NCBI GenBank assembly: GCA_013399115.1
Contig: VXAA01001494.1
Span: 572,332 to 636,331 of the forward strand
Direction of reading: 5' to 3'
Length of the DNA: 64,000 nt
Source: Anseranas semipalmata
Lineage: Eukaryota; Chordata; Aves; Anseriformes; Anseranatidae
Shown here one piece after another: positions 24,200-35,733 of this stretch. Under the pieces are notes generated by a model. The model did not search any database, was not told where the DNA came from, and worked only from the letters and a program-made list of their open reading frames with translations. Numbering within the stretch: position 1 is the first letter of the stretch; each line of letters opens with the position of its first letter. The position numbers and the translations under genes were made by a program.

Positions 24200-24710
24200 C
24201 TACATTTTTGTCTTGTCCTGTCCCAGTGGGTTGGTTATTCCTGCAGGGGACTCAAAAGAGCCAAGTTGAGAGACAGTCCTTATCGGTAGATTTCGAAAGA
24301 ACCCAAGATTTACCCCTCCGTGAAGACATGTTGGAAGTCCTGCCTTTGTCGGTGCTAGAGGCATCCAAATGGAGGGATTTTGCTACCAAGACATGAAACT
24401 ACCTATGGCCACCCAAGCCTCTGGGCAATGCTGGCCTTGCAGCAGTTACCCTACCCCTGCCTGCCCTTACACGAGTTAACCCATACCCATTCCGCACAGC
24501 TTGAGGGTGAGGAACTGCTGGATCTTCTCCTTGCTGATCGGTGCCGTCAGAGCATTCGAGAGTTCACACAGAGGTTTGCTGTATCCTAGGGCTAGAAGAA
24601 ATACATACCAGAACGGCTGCCTTTCCTTCTGTGTCTCCTTCGCTAGGATCAATTGGCACCAGCGTGCCTTACAGATATAGACAGAAGTGCTATAGATCAT
24701 ATGTATCACA
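24200..24710. other. GC-richer segment with open frames on both strands
   Basis: This 500-bp stretch is clearly richer in G and C than its AT-rich flanks. One minus-strand frame (24476-24709) shows third-position GC enrichment over its second half. A plus-strand stretch at 24500-24573 has an acceptor-like CATTCCGCACAG and a weak donor CAGAG|GTTTGC. The two strands cannot both be coding, and neither peptide is recognised. It could be an eroded exon, an old retroposed fragment or chance composition. Confidence 0.2.
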
Positions 24711-27477
24711 CCACTGATAGGTCACTGAATTTAGAATACTGAATTATGCCGTTAAGTGTTTCGATTTTGTAGATACTGTCAGGCCATATCTATGACAAAT
24801 TAAAATGCTACATCATCTAATCTTGACACCACTAGAGACAAAATATGTCTGTGAGGTTAAATGGGTTCAAATTTTCAATAAAGTTATTTTAATGACAAAA
24901 TATACCTCTGCAATTCAAAGTGCAAAACAAACGTTCTCAGGTGAACTTAATGTGAATGAAAGAAGCTAAATCACCATCTGCAGAAACAGAAATCCTAGAC
25001 TGACAACACAATAGACTGGAGAAGACAGAGTACTCGCTGTTCTGTGTGCCACTGTGCTTCCATTGTAGCCAAAAGGGAAAAATTATTCTGAGGAGCTGGT
25101 GTGTACCCATTCAGTCCTTACTAACTGCACTGAATTTGCCTGAAGGAGCTCAGGTAGTATCGTGAGGTACTTGTCCCCCCCTTCTCTGCCATCTCCTCTG
25201 CACATGAACTAAAATAAATAACCTGATTCACAAAACATTTTTCAGATGATAACTACTGATATGGTCAAACAGCAGAGAGGTTGGGCAGTTTGGTCCTTGC
25301 GTAGTTTCCTCTCTTACAAACACTACGTTATTCCACCTCTCTGTGATTACTTGGCAATTTCATGTATTTTTACTTATCAGATTTTTACATTTGGGGAATT
25401 TGATCGTGAAGATGACTGAGTTAGGGGGACTAGGAACTGTCTGAAATAATAGCAATACTTTTCTGAGCACTAACATATTCGTATGATAGGTGGGTAAGTC
25501 AAGCCATATTTTTTCAGGAAAATGCACCGGGAGGAGCAGTTATAGTTTCATCACCATTTACCAAACAATGCAAAATAGAAACCTGGGTAATTCTCAAAAA
25601 GAAACTTGCACTCCCTTAAACAAGGCCTCTGTTATTGAATCATGTTTGTATAATGAGAATGTTTCATTAGCCTTATGAAGTCAAGGAATCTACTAATTGT
25701 TAAATGATTTCATGCTGGCAAATACAATAACTAAAAATACAGAAAGACTTCCATAAAGATCAACTTTTTATTACATCCTGTATCTATCTAAAACACTTTT
25801 ACCTTCTCAGCTGAAAATGTCTATATTTGTTCATGTAACAAAGACAAAATGTTTGGAATGATTGAATAAAGTTAGCTCATACATTTTTTAAATATGATTT
25901 ACTCAAAGCAACTCAATGTTTCTGTCTTATATTAGGGCCCCCGAAGATCAAGTTTATTTTATTACAGCATCCCGCTCCTCCACCTGCAATCAGAGCTTCC
26001 ACCAGGCCAGCTGCAGTCTGTTGGGACCTTACACTAGGAGTGGGCAAGACTGACAAACGATACAGTAAAAAATAAAAGCACAGCAAAGTGAAGTTTCAGT
26101 ATAGAAGACCCGTGAAAAGCCAGGGTCTGATCCAGAATGAAATTCTGGTGTCTTGATACCCTATCCAGTCTCGTCATTACTGGACAAATTGATCTTTAAT
26201 GAGAAACTAGACAGATTTGGACTAGGCTCCTTTTTAGAGCACAACCTACCTAATTTCTGCTTTATGGAAACACCAACAATGCTTTATTATCTTTTTTCTT
26301 TATTTTCTTTCAATACTTTCAGGGTCCTTCTTTTTTTTTTTTTCCTTAGAGAGACAGAATCTGTCTATAGCTGAGAACCGACGCAAACTGCAATAGGACT
26401 GAGCTCTATCTATTGCTAGAACACAATTTACACATTCACAGCAAGACACAGAGGGAAAAAAATTGCCGAACTATTTCTTTTTTGTAATGTACATGTTTTT
26501 CTTATTGCACAGTAGATTGCCCCAAATTAACAGATGTGGTAGTAGTAAAGATAAGATAACCTGCCTGTATTTCCAAGTGCTGGCTAGTGCCTGGGTTTAG
26601 TTTGTGTGTGTTTCTCCCTTTTTTTTAGTTGCTTGGCTTAATTAACGAGATTCACAGTAATAACATGACCTTTGATGCTGTTCTATAATTCACTATATTC
26701 AGGAGCATCTATTTTTGTTTGTATATCACACCATAAATGGTGTTGTCTTTTAAGAGAGTGTGACAGGAGCTTAATTCCTGGTGCCTATGAATCAGGTCAA
26801 GAGCTGTCGATGACGTTGAGTTAGAGATTTACAGTAGACCAGACAAACTATAAAAACCTATGGCAGGGATTATGAGTTATCAAGATGTGCTGAGCTGGCA
26901 CATGCTGCTGAGTCTGCGGTCAGCATTATCCAGAGGGAAGCTGCAGTGCCACAACTGCACAGCGTTCTATTACTACCAGTTAGCATCAGAGCGAGTATCA
27001 GCAATGGAAAGGCTTTAAAAAGGTTTGAAGACGGGAGGATAAAGAAGGGAAATCAGGAGAAAAATGCATGACAAACAGTAATGTCTCCAGGACTGGCAAC
27101 TCGTAAATCCAAAGGTTGCTAGCAAACAAACTGTATGTTCAGCACTTTAACAAAACCATTCAAGGAAATAACGTCAACATCAAATTGAAAGCCTTCTATT
27201 CCCTTGTTCTGGCAGGAAGCGTGAGGAAAGCAATAACTGTGGGAGGCTGCAGTTTTTCATGCAGTGATTCTTTCTTCATTGCACGTATTATCAACTGTTT
27301 ACCTGCAATGGAGGAATGTGCCAGGTAGGAAAAGTGTCTCCTGTTCTATCATGCTTTTCCTTGAACTCTGTTCATTCCTTTCTGGATTTTATATATATAT
27401 ATAAACACATTGCTTATGGCTGTATGTATGTTTGCATCAGTAAAAGCAGAGAGGCAAACCAGCTTTTCTAAATCACT
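24711..27477. other. Unique AT-rich sequence, no gene recognised
   Basis: A short (AT)n tract lies at 27391-27403. The stretch 26640-26760 is repeat-free with a TTAATTAACGAGATTCAC motif and may be a smaller conserved-element candidate. Confidence 0.5.
27391..27403. repeat. Short (AT)n tract
   Basis: Thirteen alternating bases. Confidence 0.85.
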
Positions 27478-27535
27478 GATCCTTCACAGACCACAATGGA
27501 GTTACTCTGATTCATATAGCTGAAGGTTAAGTCTA
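27478..27535. repeat. Decayed amniote repeat (CAATGGAGTTACTCTGATT core)
   Basis: CACAATGGAGTTACTCTGAT followed by TCATATAGCTGAAGGTTAAG aligns with the family end 'caatggagttacaccgatttacaccagctgaggatctgg' with few substitutions. Confidence 0.55.
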
Positions 27536-28536
27536 AGCTTTACTTGTTCCAAAATGACTAGATATTCTGAATGAGAGTCAGACTGAGAAATGAGGTATGT
27601 TTAACAACGATTTGCCATGCTTCCAGCAGTTTCAGCCTTCTTCACTGCAATACAGATGTGACTTACTAAGGCCTTTTATGTTCAATTATTTCACTTTTCC
27701 CTTAGGTGCTGCTGGCCCTTTGGGACAGATTAAGAAAATCATTGCCACTGTGACAACTTTTGGGTTTCTCTAGATGCTCTCCTCTGCACATAATTTGGAA
27801 TACAATGAGAAGCTGGGGATATGGTATTTATTCCAGCCCTGAGTTAGCCATTGCAGCTTGTAGTTTGAGGCAGCAGTATTCTGTTTTTCTTTCAGTAGCC
27901 TGGGCAAGGAAGTTGGTAGTACTGAAAAAGGTACAGAATGTCACAGCAGCATATTGGTTTTGCCAGAGGAAAATAAAAATTTCAGTAAAGTAGTCATGCT
28001 TCTTTAGAACAAAGAGAACATTTGCCCTGTCAGCAACCATCTTCAGGAACTTCCCCCCATCCATCCAAATTCCATTTTATTTGAATTGAGGTTGGTCCAA
28101 CTTGCCTTTTAGCCTCTCAAGTGATCTGGTTCTACAAGAGCAAAGAGATTAAACCTTCCGGTGTGACAGGAGAGAGAGACAGCTGAGTGCCATCTGCACA
28201 TTAATAAGTCCACTTATGGTCTCAAATGTTCTCACATGCATATCAAATAAAAGATCTGCCCAGAATGGCATCCTGTAGAGTTTCCCATAACAAAGAGCCA
28301 ACTAAAAGAATCATCCCGTAACATTCTTTAAGATTTATTGAAAGGAAAAGAATTGACTCAGCAAAGACCAACCATACCTTTCCTACCAGATACCCAGGCA
28401 GCCAAGAACATCTTGTAATTAATTGTACGAAATGCAATTGAAAGATACAACCTGTATGCATTTTGGTCTGAACTGAGCAAAGTATACATGACTTCCTGAA
28501 ATAATTAAATGAACTGCATGCACTTGCATCTTGCAG

Positions 28537-28675
28537 CCAAAGCTCTTCTTCCTCAATTTCCGAGTTTGATCTCTGTCAGGTTAAGCACAAGATTGATACG
28601 AGGCAGCTGCACCAGCTGTTTGTTACCCGTTGCAGGAGACAGATTTTTGAAATGTGTCCTGATGACCTGCTAGAG
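28537..28675 (+). other. Candidate exon of 139 nt, strand uncertain
   Basis: CATCTTGCAG precedes the segment and CTAGAG|GTAACC follows it. After one leading base, 46 codons stay open. They include SEFDLCQVKHKIDTRQ near the middle and end RRQIFEMCPDDLLE. The mix of charged and hydrophobic residues and the roughly equal GC content at positions one and three, with less at position two, looks coding. The acceptor tract is weak, however, and the minus strand also has a frame with similar bias that ends in a stop, so the strand is undecided. No protein was recognised. The phase would fit a plus-strand exon at 24500-24573 upstream and one at 45434 downstream, which is suggestive only. Confidence 0.25.
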
Positions 28676-29147
28676 GTAACCAATTTCTTAACCATCTATA
28701 GAAAAGTACTGAAAACTCAGTCAGTGAACCATTGCCTTTTTTTCAGTCACAGTGAGCGAGCAACTATCTGTCTGTAGAACAAAGTAACTGAGAGGTATCT
28801 CTACATTCTGTATACAAGGAAAAAAAAAAAACAACACCCAAAACTTTTCTATGTCTCCTCTAAAAGCACTCTCTCAGAATCTGCCTGTTAAATTTGAATA
28901 TTGTCATCTGTGAAGTACACTGAAAATTACCCACCACATGGAAAAGTGAACTGTGTGTCTGCAAGCAAGATGCTCACTGACCTACCAGCAGTGATTCCAG
29001 TATCCAGGAACTTATTAGTAGAAGACACCCATATAACAAGTGGTTTAATTTACCATTTTCCAACTTTTTCAATGAGCAGGAGCTCCTTGAACTCAGTGGT
29101 TACTAAACCAAAGGCTGTGTCAAACACAGACACTCCATGAACAGATT

Positions 29148-29161
29148 CCCCCCCCCGCCCC
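29148..29161. repeat. C9-G-C4 run
   Basis: Nine C, one G, then four C. Confidence 0.9.
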
Positions 29162-29655
29162 AGTTTAAAAAGTGATGCTACCATTAACATACCAGGCTGT
29201 GGCCAAGTCAGTCCTCATTGTACTGAAAGGCAAGGTTAGTGCTCACAGATGATCGTTACTGGCTATGAATAGATAATAGGTTACTATTCTTAGATTGAGT
29301 TATGCCATAAGGGCTGAAGTACTTTGCTTGAGATAGCCTAAGCAGAAAAAGTTCAGTAAGCCATCCTTCTTTTAGAATTTCCTGTTTTCAAGCTATGAAT
29401 GCATGTTAGACAGATGTTTTCTCACATGAAGCAAGACTCCATTTTAGGATACAACACATTCTATAATAGGAATATGATTTCTTCGAATTTGAGTAACTGA
29501 TTTATGTTGGTGACCTGAAAAGCATTATAATACATGACAGAAAAGGGAACTAACACAACATCAACAGCACAACGAATATATGAGACTACTAATCATGGCA
29601 GTAAGTGAAGTAGAATGCTTTTTCATGAAATTCAAGTTTTAAAACCCTTACTTAC

Positions 29656-29678
29656 CAAAGTCATTGTAGTTGGTAAGG
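29656..29678 (-). other. Candidate 23-nt microexon on minus strand
   Basis: On the minus strand, TAAATCTCTTCCTTCAG (a strong pyrimidine tract and acceptor) is followed by 23 bases and then TTTG|GTAAGTAAGG, a near-perfect donor. A CTGTAAC branch-like motif lies about 25 bases upstream of the acceptor. One frame reads LTNYNDF. Its length is not a multiple of three. The splice borders are the best pair noticed in the window, but so short a segment carries no coding evidence of its own. Confidence 0.2.
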
Positions 29679-29699
29679 CTGAAGGAAGAGATTTAAAAT

Positions 29700-32600
29700 G
29701 TTACAGTTTGGTGGCAGCACATGGGTGGGCAAGAGGGAGAGGAGTGGGTTTTCAGACCAGGCACTTCACAGCTGACTGAGAAATAGAAGTAGGCTCTATA
29801 CACAAGACATAAGTAAGAATTTAATTTTGAAAGCTTTACTGTGCCATTCTTGCACATCCTATTAGGCCCTACAGTTACAGGGGACATACTGTTTTTTCCC
29901 CCTTCATCCAGTGCATGCTTCAAGAACAGCCACTCTAGTTTCTGCTCACTATGCAGTGCATAACCTACCTCCCACATCCCATGGCACCTTTTGTGCCATA
30001 AGAGCTACGTAGGCTACGCAACGCTGACGTGTGTTTCTGACCAGAGTACAAACATTAGGCAATGTTTCCTCTACTCAGAATGGCAGATAGAAGATGGAGG
30101 AGATAGGATTGTGGGAGGAGCAAGGGTACAAAAGTTTAGCCAAGAGGCTAGTTTCACTGGGGCAGAGCAGATTATAGCTGCAGTTCGTGTCCTGGAAATT
30201 GAGCCTAGTATTTGGTCTCATTTCTTCCCCTGTGAAATTCTCTGATAAAGTCTAATTCCTTTCTAAAGACTAATATACACAGAGGACAATAGCCCTCCTT
30301 TGCCAGCTACTTACTTGTTAATTTAAATGCGGGAAGTCCGTGCATTGATCTAATAATCTAAAATCCCTTGAAGACAAACTAGCAGTTATGCTGTAAGCAT
30401 TGTTTGTTTTAAATGTGGAACAGCAGAACAAGTCATCTTTTTAGTCTTTCCAAGTCTGCCAATCAAGATTTAGGTGATGAGGACCAAACTGGCCACACAG
30501 CCTTATTTTGGTTCCTTTTGCATATGCACCATGAAGCATTCTATTTATTCCATAAAACTACTGCCTTATTCAGAGCACATGGTGGATGCTGCTCTGGATG
30601 TGCCCAGGACAGTGCAGTCAATGAAGGCGGTGTGTGGAGGATTCTTGCATCATCTGTTCCACTGGCTAACACACATGAAAAAAGCAGTTATGGTTAAAAC
30701 TACTGAATGCCAATGTAAAGAATTGGAGCTTATCTTTCTTCTTTCTTCCAAAGAATTTTTATATGATGCTGAACAAACCACTTCAAGGTTTTAGAGGGAG
30801 TTACTAGCTATGTATTCCTTAAGCATCAAGTTATCAACGTGAAATACTGAGGCCAGATGCACTGGTCAATTCACACTCTACTTGGTATTGACTGGAGCTT
30901 CACATTGGACTTTGTATTATTTTTGTAAAAAGCCAAATAGGGGAAAAAAAAAATCAAAGCTGTAGGTGTCTCAACATGGATACCTTAGACAAGTCTGACT
31001 TTCTTTTGGACTGTGTCAGAATTGTATGCATGTAAAACAGGAAAACATGTGAGAAAAGGTGAAAATGATAATTCAGCAAAACTTTTGAGATCAAGACTGT
31101 CACCATACAGTGAATGTACAATTATGAAAGGTAAACAAATGTTTTTCTTACTGAATGAGGCAGCAGTATGATGGAAATAACATAGGAACACATTAAGGAC
31201 TTAACACACAGTTTTGGGTAGTTGGGGGAGGAAAGAAGAGCATTTTAGGTGTTTTGTTGCCTGAGAAGTAGTTGAATTAGAGAAACAACTCCTAGGGAGA
31301 ACACCTCTAGAGGAGAAGTATACAGAAGTCCTAAGGAGCTCCCCACCAAGTAACCTTTTGTATCCAGTCATGGCACTTTTTGGTCCAAGACTAATAGTAG
31401 TACTCAATTAACGGTTAAACATGCCTTGCAAAGATATTTCACTGTATGAGGAAGGTAGCTGTGTGTAAGGAGAGAGAGGAATCAAGGCTGACAGTGATAA
31501 CGTGTGTTACCCACCAAACTATGGGATAAGAACAACGATCAGCTTCTTGTGGGGCAGATATTTTGTGATTCTGAGCTGCAGCGTCACACTGCGATATAGG
31601 AAACTCGCACAAGCAGTAGTCACATCTGGCTGCCATGCTAGGAGGGGTTTGTGGAGAGGAGCAGAACAGGCCTGGGCTCTCTTCGGAGCTCTGCAATGAG
31701 GTATGGCTAGTATAACTGCAAACCAGCAGAATTTCTGACCCACCAGACAGCAGAAGGGAAAACAGAAACACAGGTAGAAGCCAGCATAAGTACTCTTGCC
31801 AATAGAGATGTGCTGCTCATATGGGAGGAGAAATATGAAGAGATTGGCCAACTTTGCAGCTGGAAGTTGAATATCTTTATTCTTCCCTACAACAGTTATC
31901 TGGCAGACACAGACACTTTAGCAGCTTCCAAACCCAAAGATACCAAGACTGTGCGTTCACCAGAACTCAAGTTGTGGAAAGGCAGGTTTAGCTAGGGCTT
32001 GGATGAGACTTAAGTCACAAATCTGACCAGGCAGAAGACATGGCACTTGTAACTCATTTGAAATTGGTTTTGAACAAAATGCCTTACGGCACCGTGCAGA
32101 CTAACGCTGCTCAAGGCACCAGTGTTGACAGAGGTTCTTGAGGCTGAAGTCCCGTTGTCTTGTGATCATTACAGATAATCTGGCTCTTTGAAAAGAACTA
32201 ACAAAAGTGATTCTACACAGCCTATTAAAAAGCCCTTGCATTTAGTTAGTTAATTTCCCTGCTGTTTAATTAAATATTGTATTATTGCCCATATTAGGTC
32301 CCCAAATATGGCATGTCTCGTCCTGGTACATTTTACTTCAGGCTTTGGATTTGAAGTAAAAATACTGCTTTGGTAATGTAAAACATGTATGTTAAGAACA
32401 GAAACGTTCTTATGCATGCACAACGACTAAAATTCTATACAGGCTTTTGGAGGTTTGTAAAGACTTCTCTTTAAAACTGCTAATCTAAATAAGTTTACTG
32501 ATATCTATCCTCACTGTTAATGTTTGTGTTTTACACATCATGTGTCTGATATGTATGACGTACACAAACAGCAACATAAGGTCTGCCATGTAGTTAAAGA

Positions 32601-35600
32601 AGCATTAAAAACATTTCCAAAGTCAGTCTTGAAAAAAAGAACAGAATCTGGATTATCTCTTTGACATCTCATTTGCAGACCAGTGTTAGGCATACTGTAT
32701 TTGGTACTTTTTGAGGGGCTGCTTTACTTCTAAAAAGACAATTTCAATCTGCTGGTCAACAAACATCAATTTCTCACTTATTTTTATAATCTCTTTATCA
32801 AAAGATATCATAGTATCTTAGTTTCCTTTGTGTTCCCACATTCCCTGTACACTGGGACTTTTATAACAGACTGTGCTTTCTCTTGCAATATGAAAGAAAA
32901 AAAAGAAAAAGAAAAAGAGATGCTCACTTTGGCCCATCTGCTATATTAATCACAACTGCCTGCAAAGGATTGTCTTATGACCATTATTTTAGTATTTTTG
33001 AAAGCATTATGAATTTCTTTGTGCTATACAAGCATGCTTTTGGATAGCCTGTCAGTCAACGCATTAGAGCTTTGAAAGTATTTTAATCTAGTACATGCTG
33101 ATTATATGTATGGTGCTTTCCATTACATAATTACAAACAGCTTCACTTCAAACAGATGCAGACTTCCTTCATCCCAGAAGCACAACCACCTCTAGTTGGA
33201 AATACCAGCAGCTAGTTTTCAATTGGAAAGAACATTGCAAAACCATTTTGGTCAAAATATGATGTTGCAGCAGCAGGAAAATCCTCTGTTGAAACTACTT
33301 GGAAAATTCAAATGGGCATAATGCCATATAGCCAGACTGGAACACAGCGCAGTGTGACAAATAACACAGTCTTGTCAAAATACTCAGCTGGTGTAAGTCA
33401 CTGTTACTGCACTATTTTCAAAATAGCAATGCTGATTTACCTTGTATGATGAGCTGGGCCCTCTTTCTTAATTTAGGATCATTAGAAAGTTGGCACATGC
33501 AGCAGCACAGACACCCCCTTTTGTACTGCTGGGACATTGGCTGGGGGAGATGCCTGCCTCCTGCACCACAAGGCTCCACCTTACAGTTTTTTTCCTGTTG
33601 TCTGTCATCCAAATATTGATCCACTGCTCAGTTCTTGAAGTCTGATAGAATTGCAACTTTTGCTGGTATGGCAGGACAGTTTAATTGCAATGTTTTTTAT
33701 AAGCTCCACCAACTTTAACTATGCATTTTCCATGTAAGTTTACAAAACTCAAAGTTACCTCTTAAGGATAAAGGGATGACTTCCTCTCTCTAAAGAGAAG
33801 CAGGCAGATAAAAAAAAGTTCAATAGCTTTATCAGAGGCAAGTGAAATTTATTACATGAGAAGGACCTGAGAGACTTGGGACTGTAGACTGTATTGATAT
33901 ATGTCTTCCAGGAGCTTAACTAAAATGTTATTTTGTATCTGCCATAAAGTATAAGAAAATATTGATGGTGTTTTTTAAACTTGATGTCAGTGGGGTATAA
34001 TCAGAAAAGGAGAGGAGAGAATAAAACATGGAAGATCTTTCTTCCCTTGTTGAAGGGAACTTGCATACCTTTATTTTTAGAGATGAATCTAATGTAATGC
34101 TTACTTGGTTAACTGGGCTTCAGCTTGTGGTTTGGTTTAAAGATTTTTTTTGTTCACTTTAGTCTTACAGGGATTGTCTGTGTGACTGTAATGTCTTTTG
34201 AAGGGACAAATTGGCGAGCACAACTATTAGCTGGGTGACATCAAAGAGCATTAATCTTTTGTTCTATAGCAAGGCCAAGACCACATTAGTGCATTTCACC
34301 CAGTCATTATTAAGACTGTAGCCCAAGGGTGTAATAAATGTTTTATGGCATGCAAACCAAGGTAATGGAATGCAAATTCCATAATACATCCATACATCTA
34401 TTTTCTAATAGAGTAAATGATGATGTATTTTATCCAAGAAGAGCTGCTGAACGACAGCACAAGTTCAGAAATTCAGAATTGAAGATAAATATAGCCCTCA
34501 CTTGTTTTGGGACAGCCATGTGAAACAAGAGGAATAAGAGGTCTATTCTGTTAGAAATTACCCAGTAAAAAAAAGCTTTAAGAGCAAACACTTTCATCTT
34601 ATTCTTTAATGTAAATCTTTTTTGGGGGAAGTGGATGTGGTTATCTTACATTTTTATTTCTAATTACATTTCTCTCTTTGAATACTAATGGATTATTTTG
34701 CTTATATTTGTCTTAGAAATATATGAGAGCATTAATGTGCGAGATTTTAAATAGGTATCACGGAAGGCATTTTCCCAGCAGAACTTAAGTTATGCTTTAT
34801 TACATTGTATTCAGAATCTGATAGATTAGGAATTATTCCTCAAGTACAGCAGTTTAAGTAACCTAAATAATAATATAAATACTTGTCACTGTTCTTGCTA
34901 CTTTAACCTGTCAAACTCCACTGTAAAGGTTCCTGTAATCACAGTGCTGGTTGACTAGATTAGTGAGTGAAACCTCTGTAAGCCATTTTATCTGCCCCTA
35001 AGAAATGTTTTCATTTCATTCTTACCTTATTTCCCAATGATGCACAGTGCTTTTGATCCCACCTAATAGACAGTTTCATGTTCATTCATTGCTGTGTTTC
35101 TCAGATAGAAATACAGTAACTGAGAGACTAAATTGTATTACAGAGTATAGCCCAAGTACACACTCAGGACTGATAAGTAAGTTTGAAGACTATAAAACCA
35201 CTCATAACTAACTAAGGCAAGTGGATAGGGAAAGTTTCTCAGTGACTTCTGCACACCAAGGCCTGTCTGGATCTTACACAGCCAGAACAATACAGTAACC
35301 TATCGCAGGAAAACAAAACCGCTTGAATCTCTTCTCTCAAGCCTTTTTCCCCAGGGCCACACCTTTCCCATATCATTCATAAGGCAAAGGTTTATCTATG
35401 CAGTGTAAAAGTTAATGACAAGGACATCACTGTCTTCTAGCCCCTCACATCATTTTTCACTGGATCACGTTGTGTCAACGACCTTGAAGCCACTATTTGC
35501 AGTACCCAGTTCCGAGTCACATTTATAGTCCGATCCAAAGCATACAGGAGCAATGGGAAAGTTTCCCACCAACCCCACTGGTCTTTGTATTAGGTCTTTT

Positions 35601-35680
35601 GTAGAAATACAGTATTTAATATAACCCTACTTGTGTTTTCTATCCTTGCGTGTAAGTTCAGAATAGAATAACTCTCTGGG
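29700..35680. other. Unique sequence, no gene recognised
   Basis: Open frames up to 110 codons (31439-31851, minus) lack recognisable motifs. The stretches 32200-32420 and 34200-34330 are free of repeats and contain TTAATTAAA-like or AGCATTAATCTTTTG-like motifs. An A-rich AAAAAG tract is at 32892-32920. Confidence 0.5.
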
Positions 35681-35733
35681 ACAAGTTCATCCCTAACATC
35701 AGTGGAGCTGCCCGTAACTAGATCTGGCATCTG
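35681..35733. repeat. Decayed amniote repeat (TTCATCCCTAACATCAGTGG)
   Basis: TTCATCCCTAACATCAGTGG followed by AGCTGCCCGTAACTAGATCT and GGCAT resembles the family's 'ttcatccctgg...cttcagtggagctacaccgg...gatctggc' order. Bases between the first and second parts are missing relative to it. Confidence 0.42.

Noticed and set aside
24476..24709. Faint resemblance of the minus-strand peptide to retroviral reverse transcriptase (SKPLCELS ... QQFLTLK)
   Set aside because: Flanking residues do not continue any polymerase motif, the catalytic region is absent and no LTR is nearby. The likeness is too short to support a viral origin.
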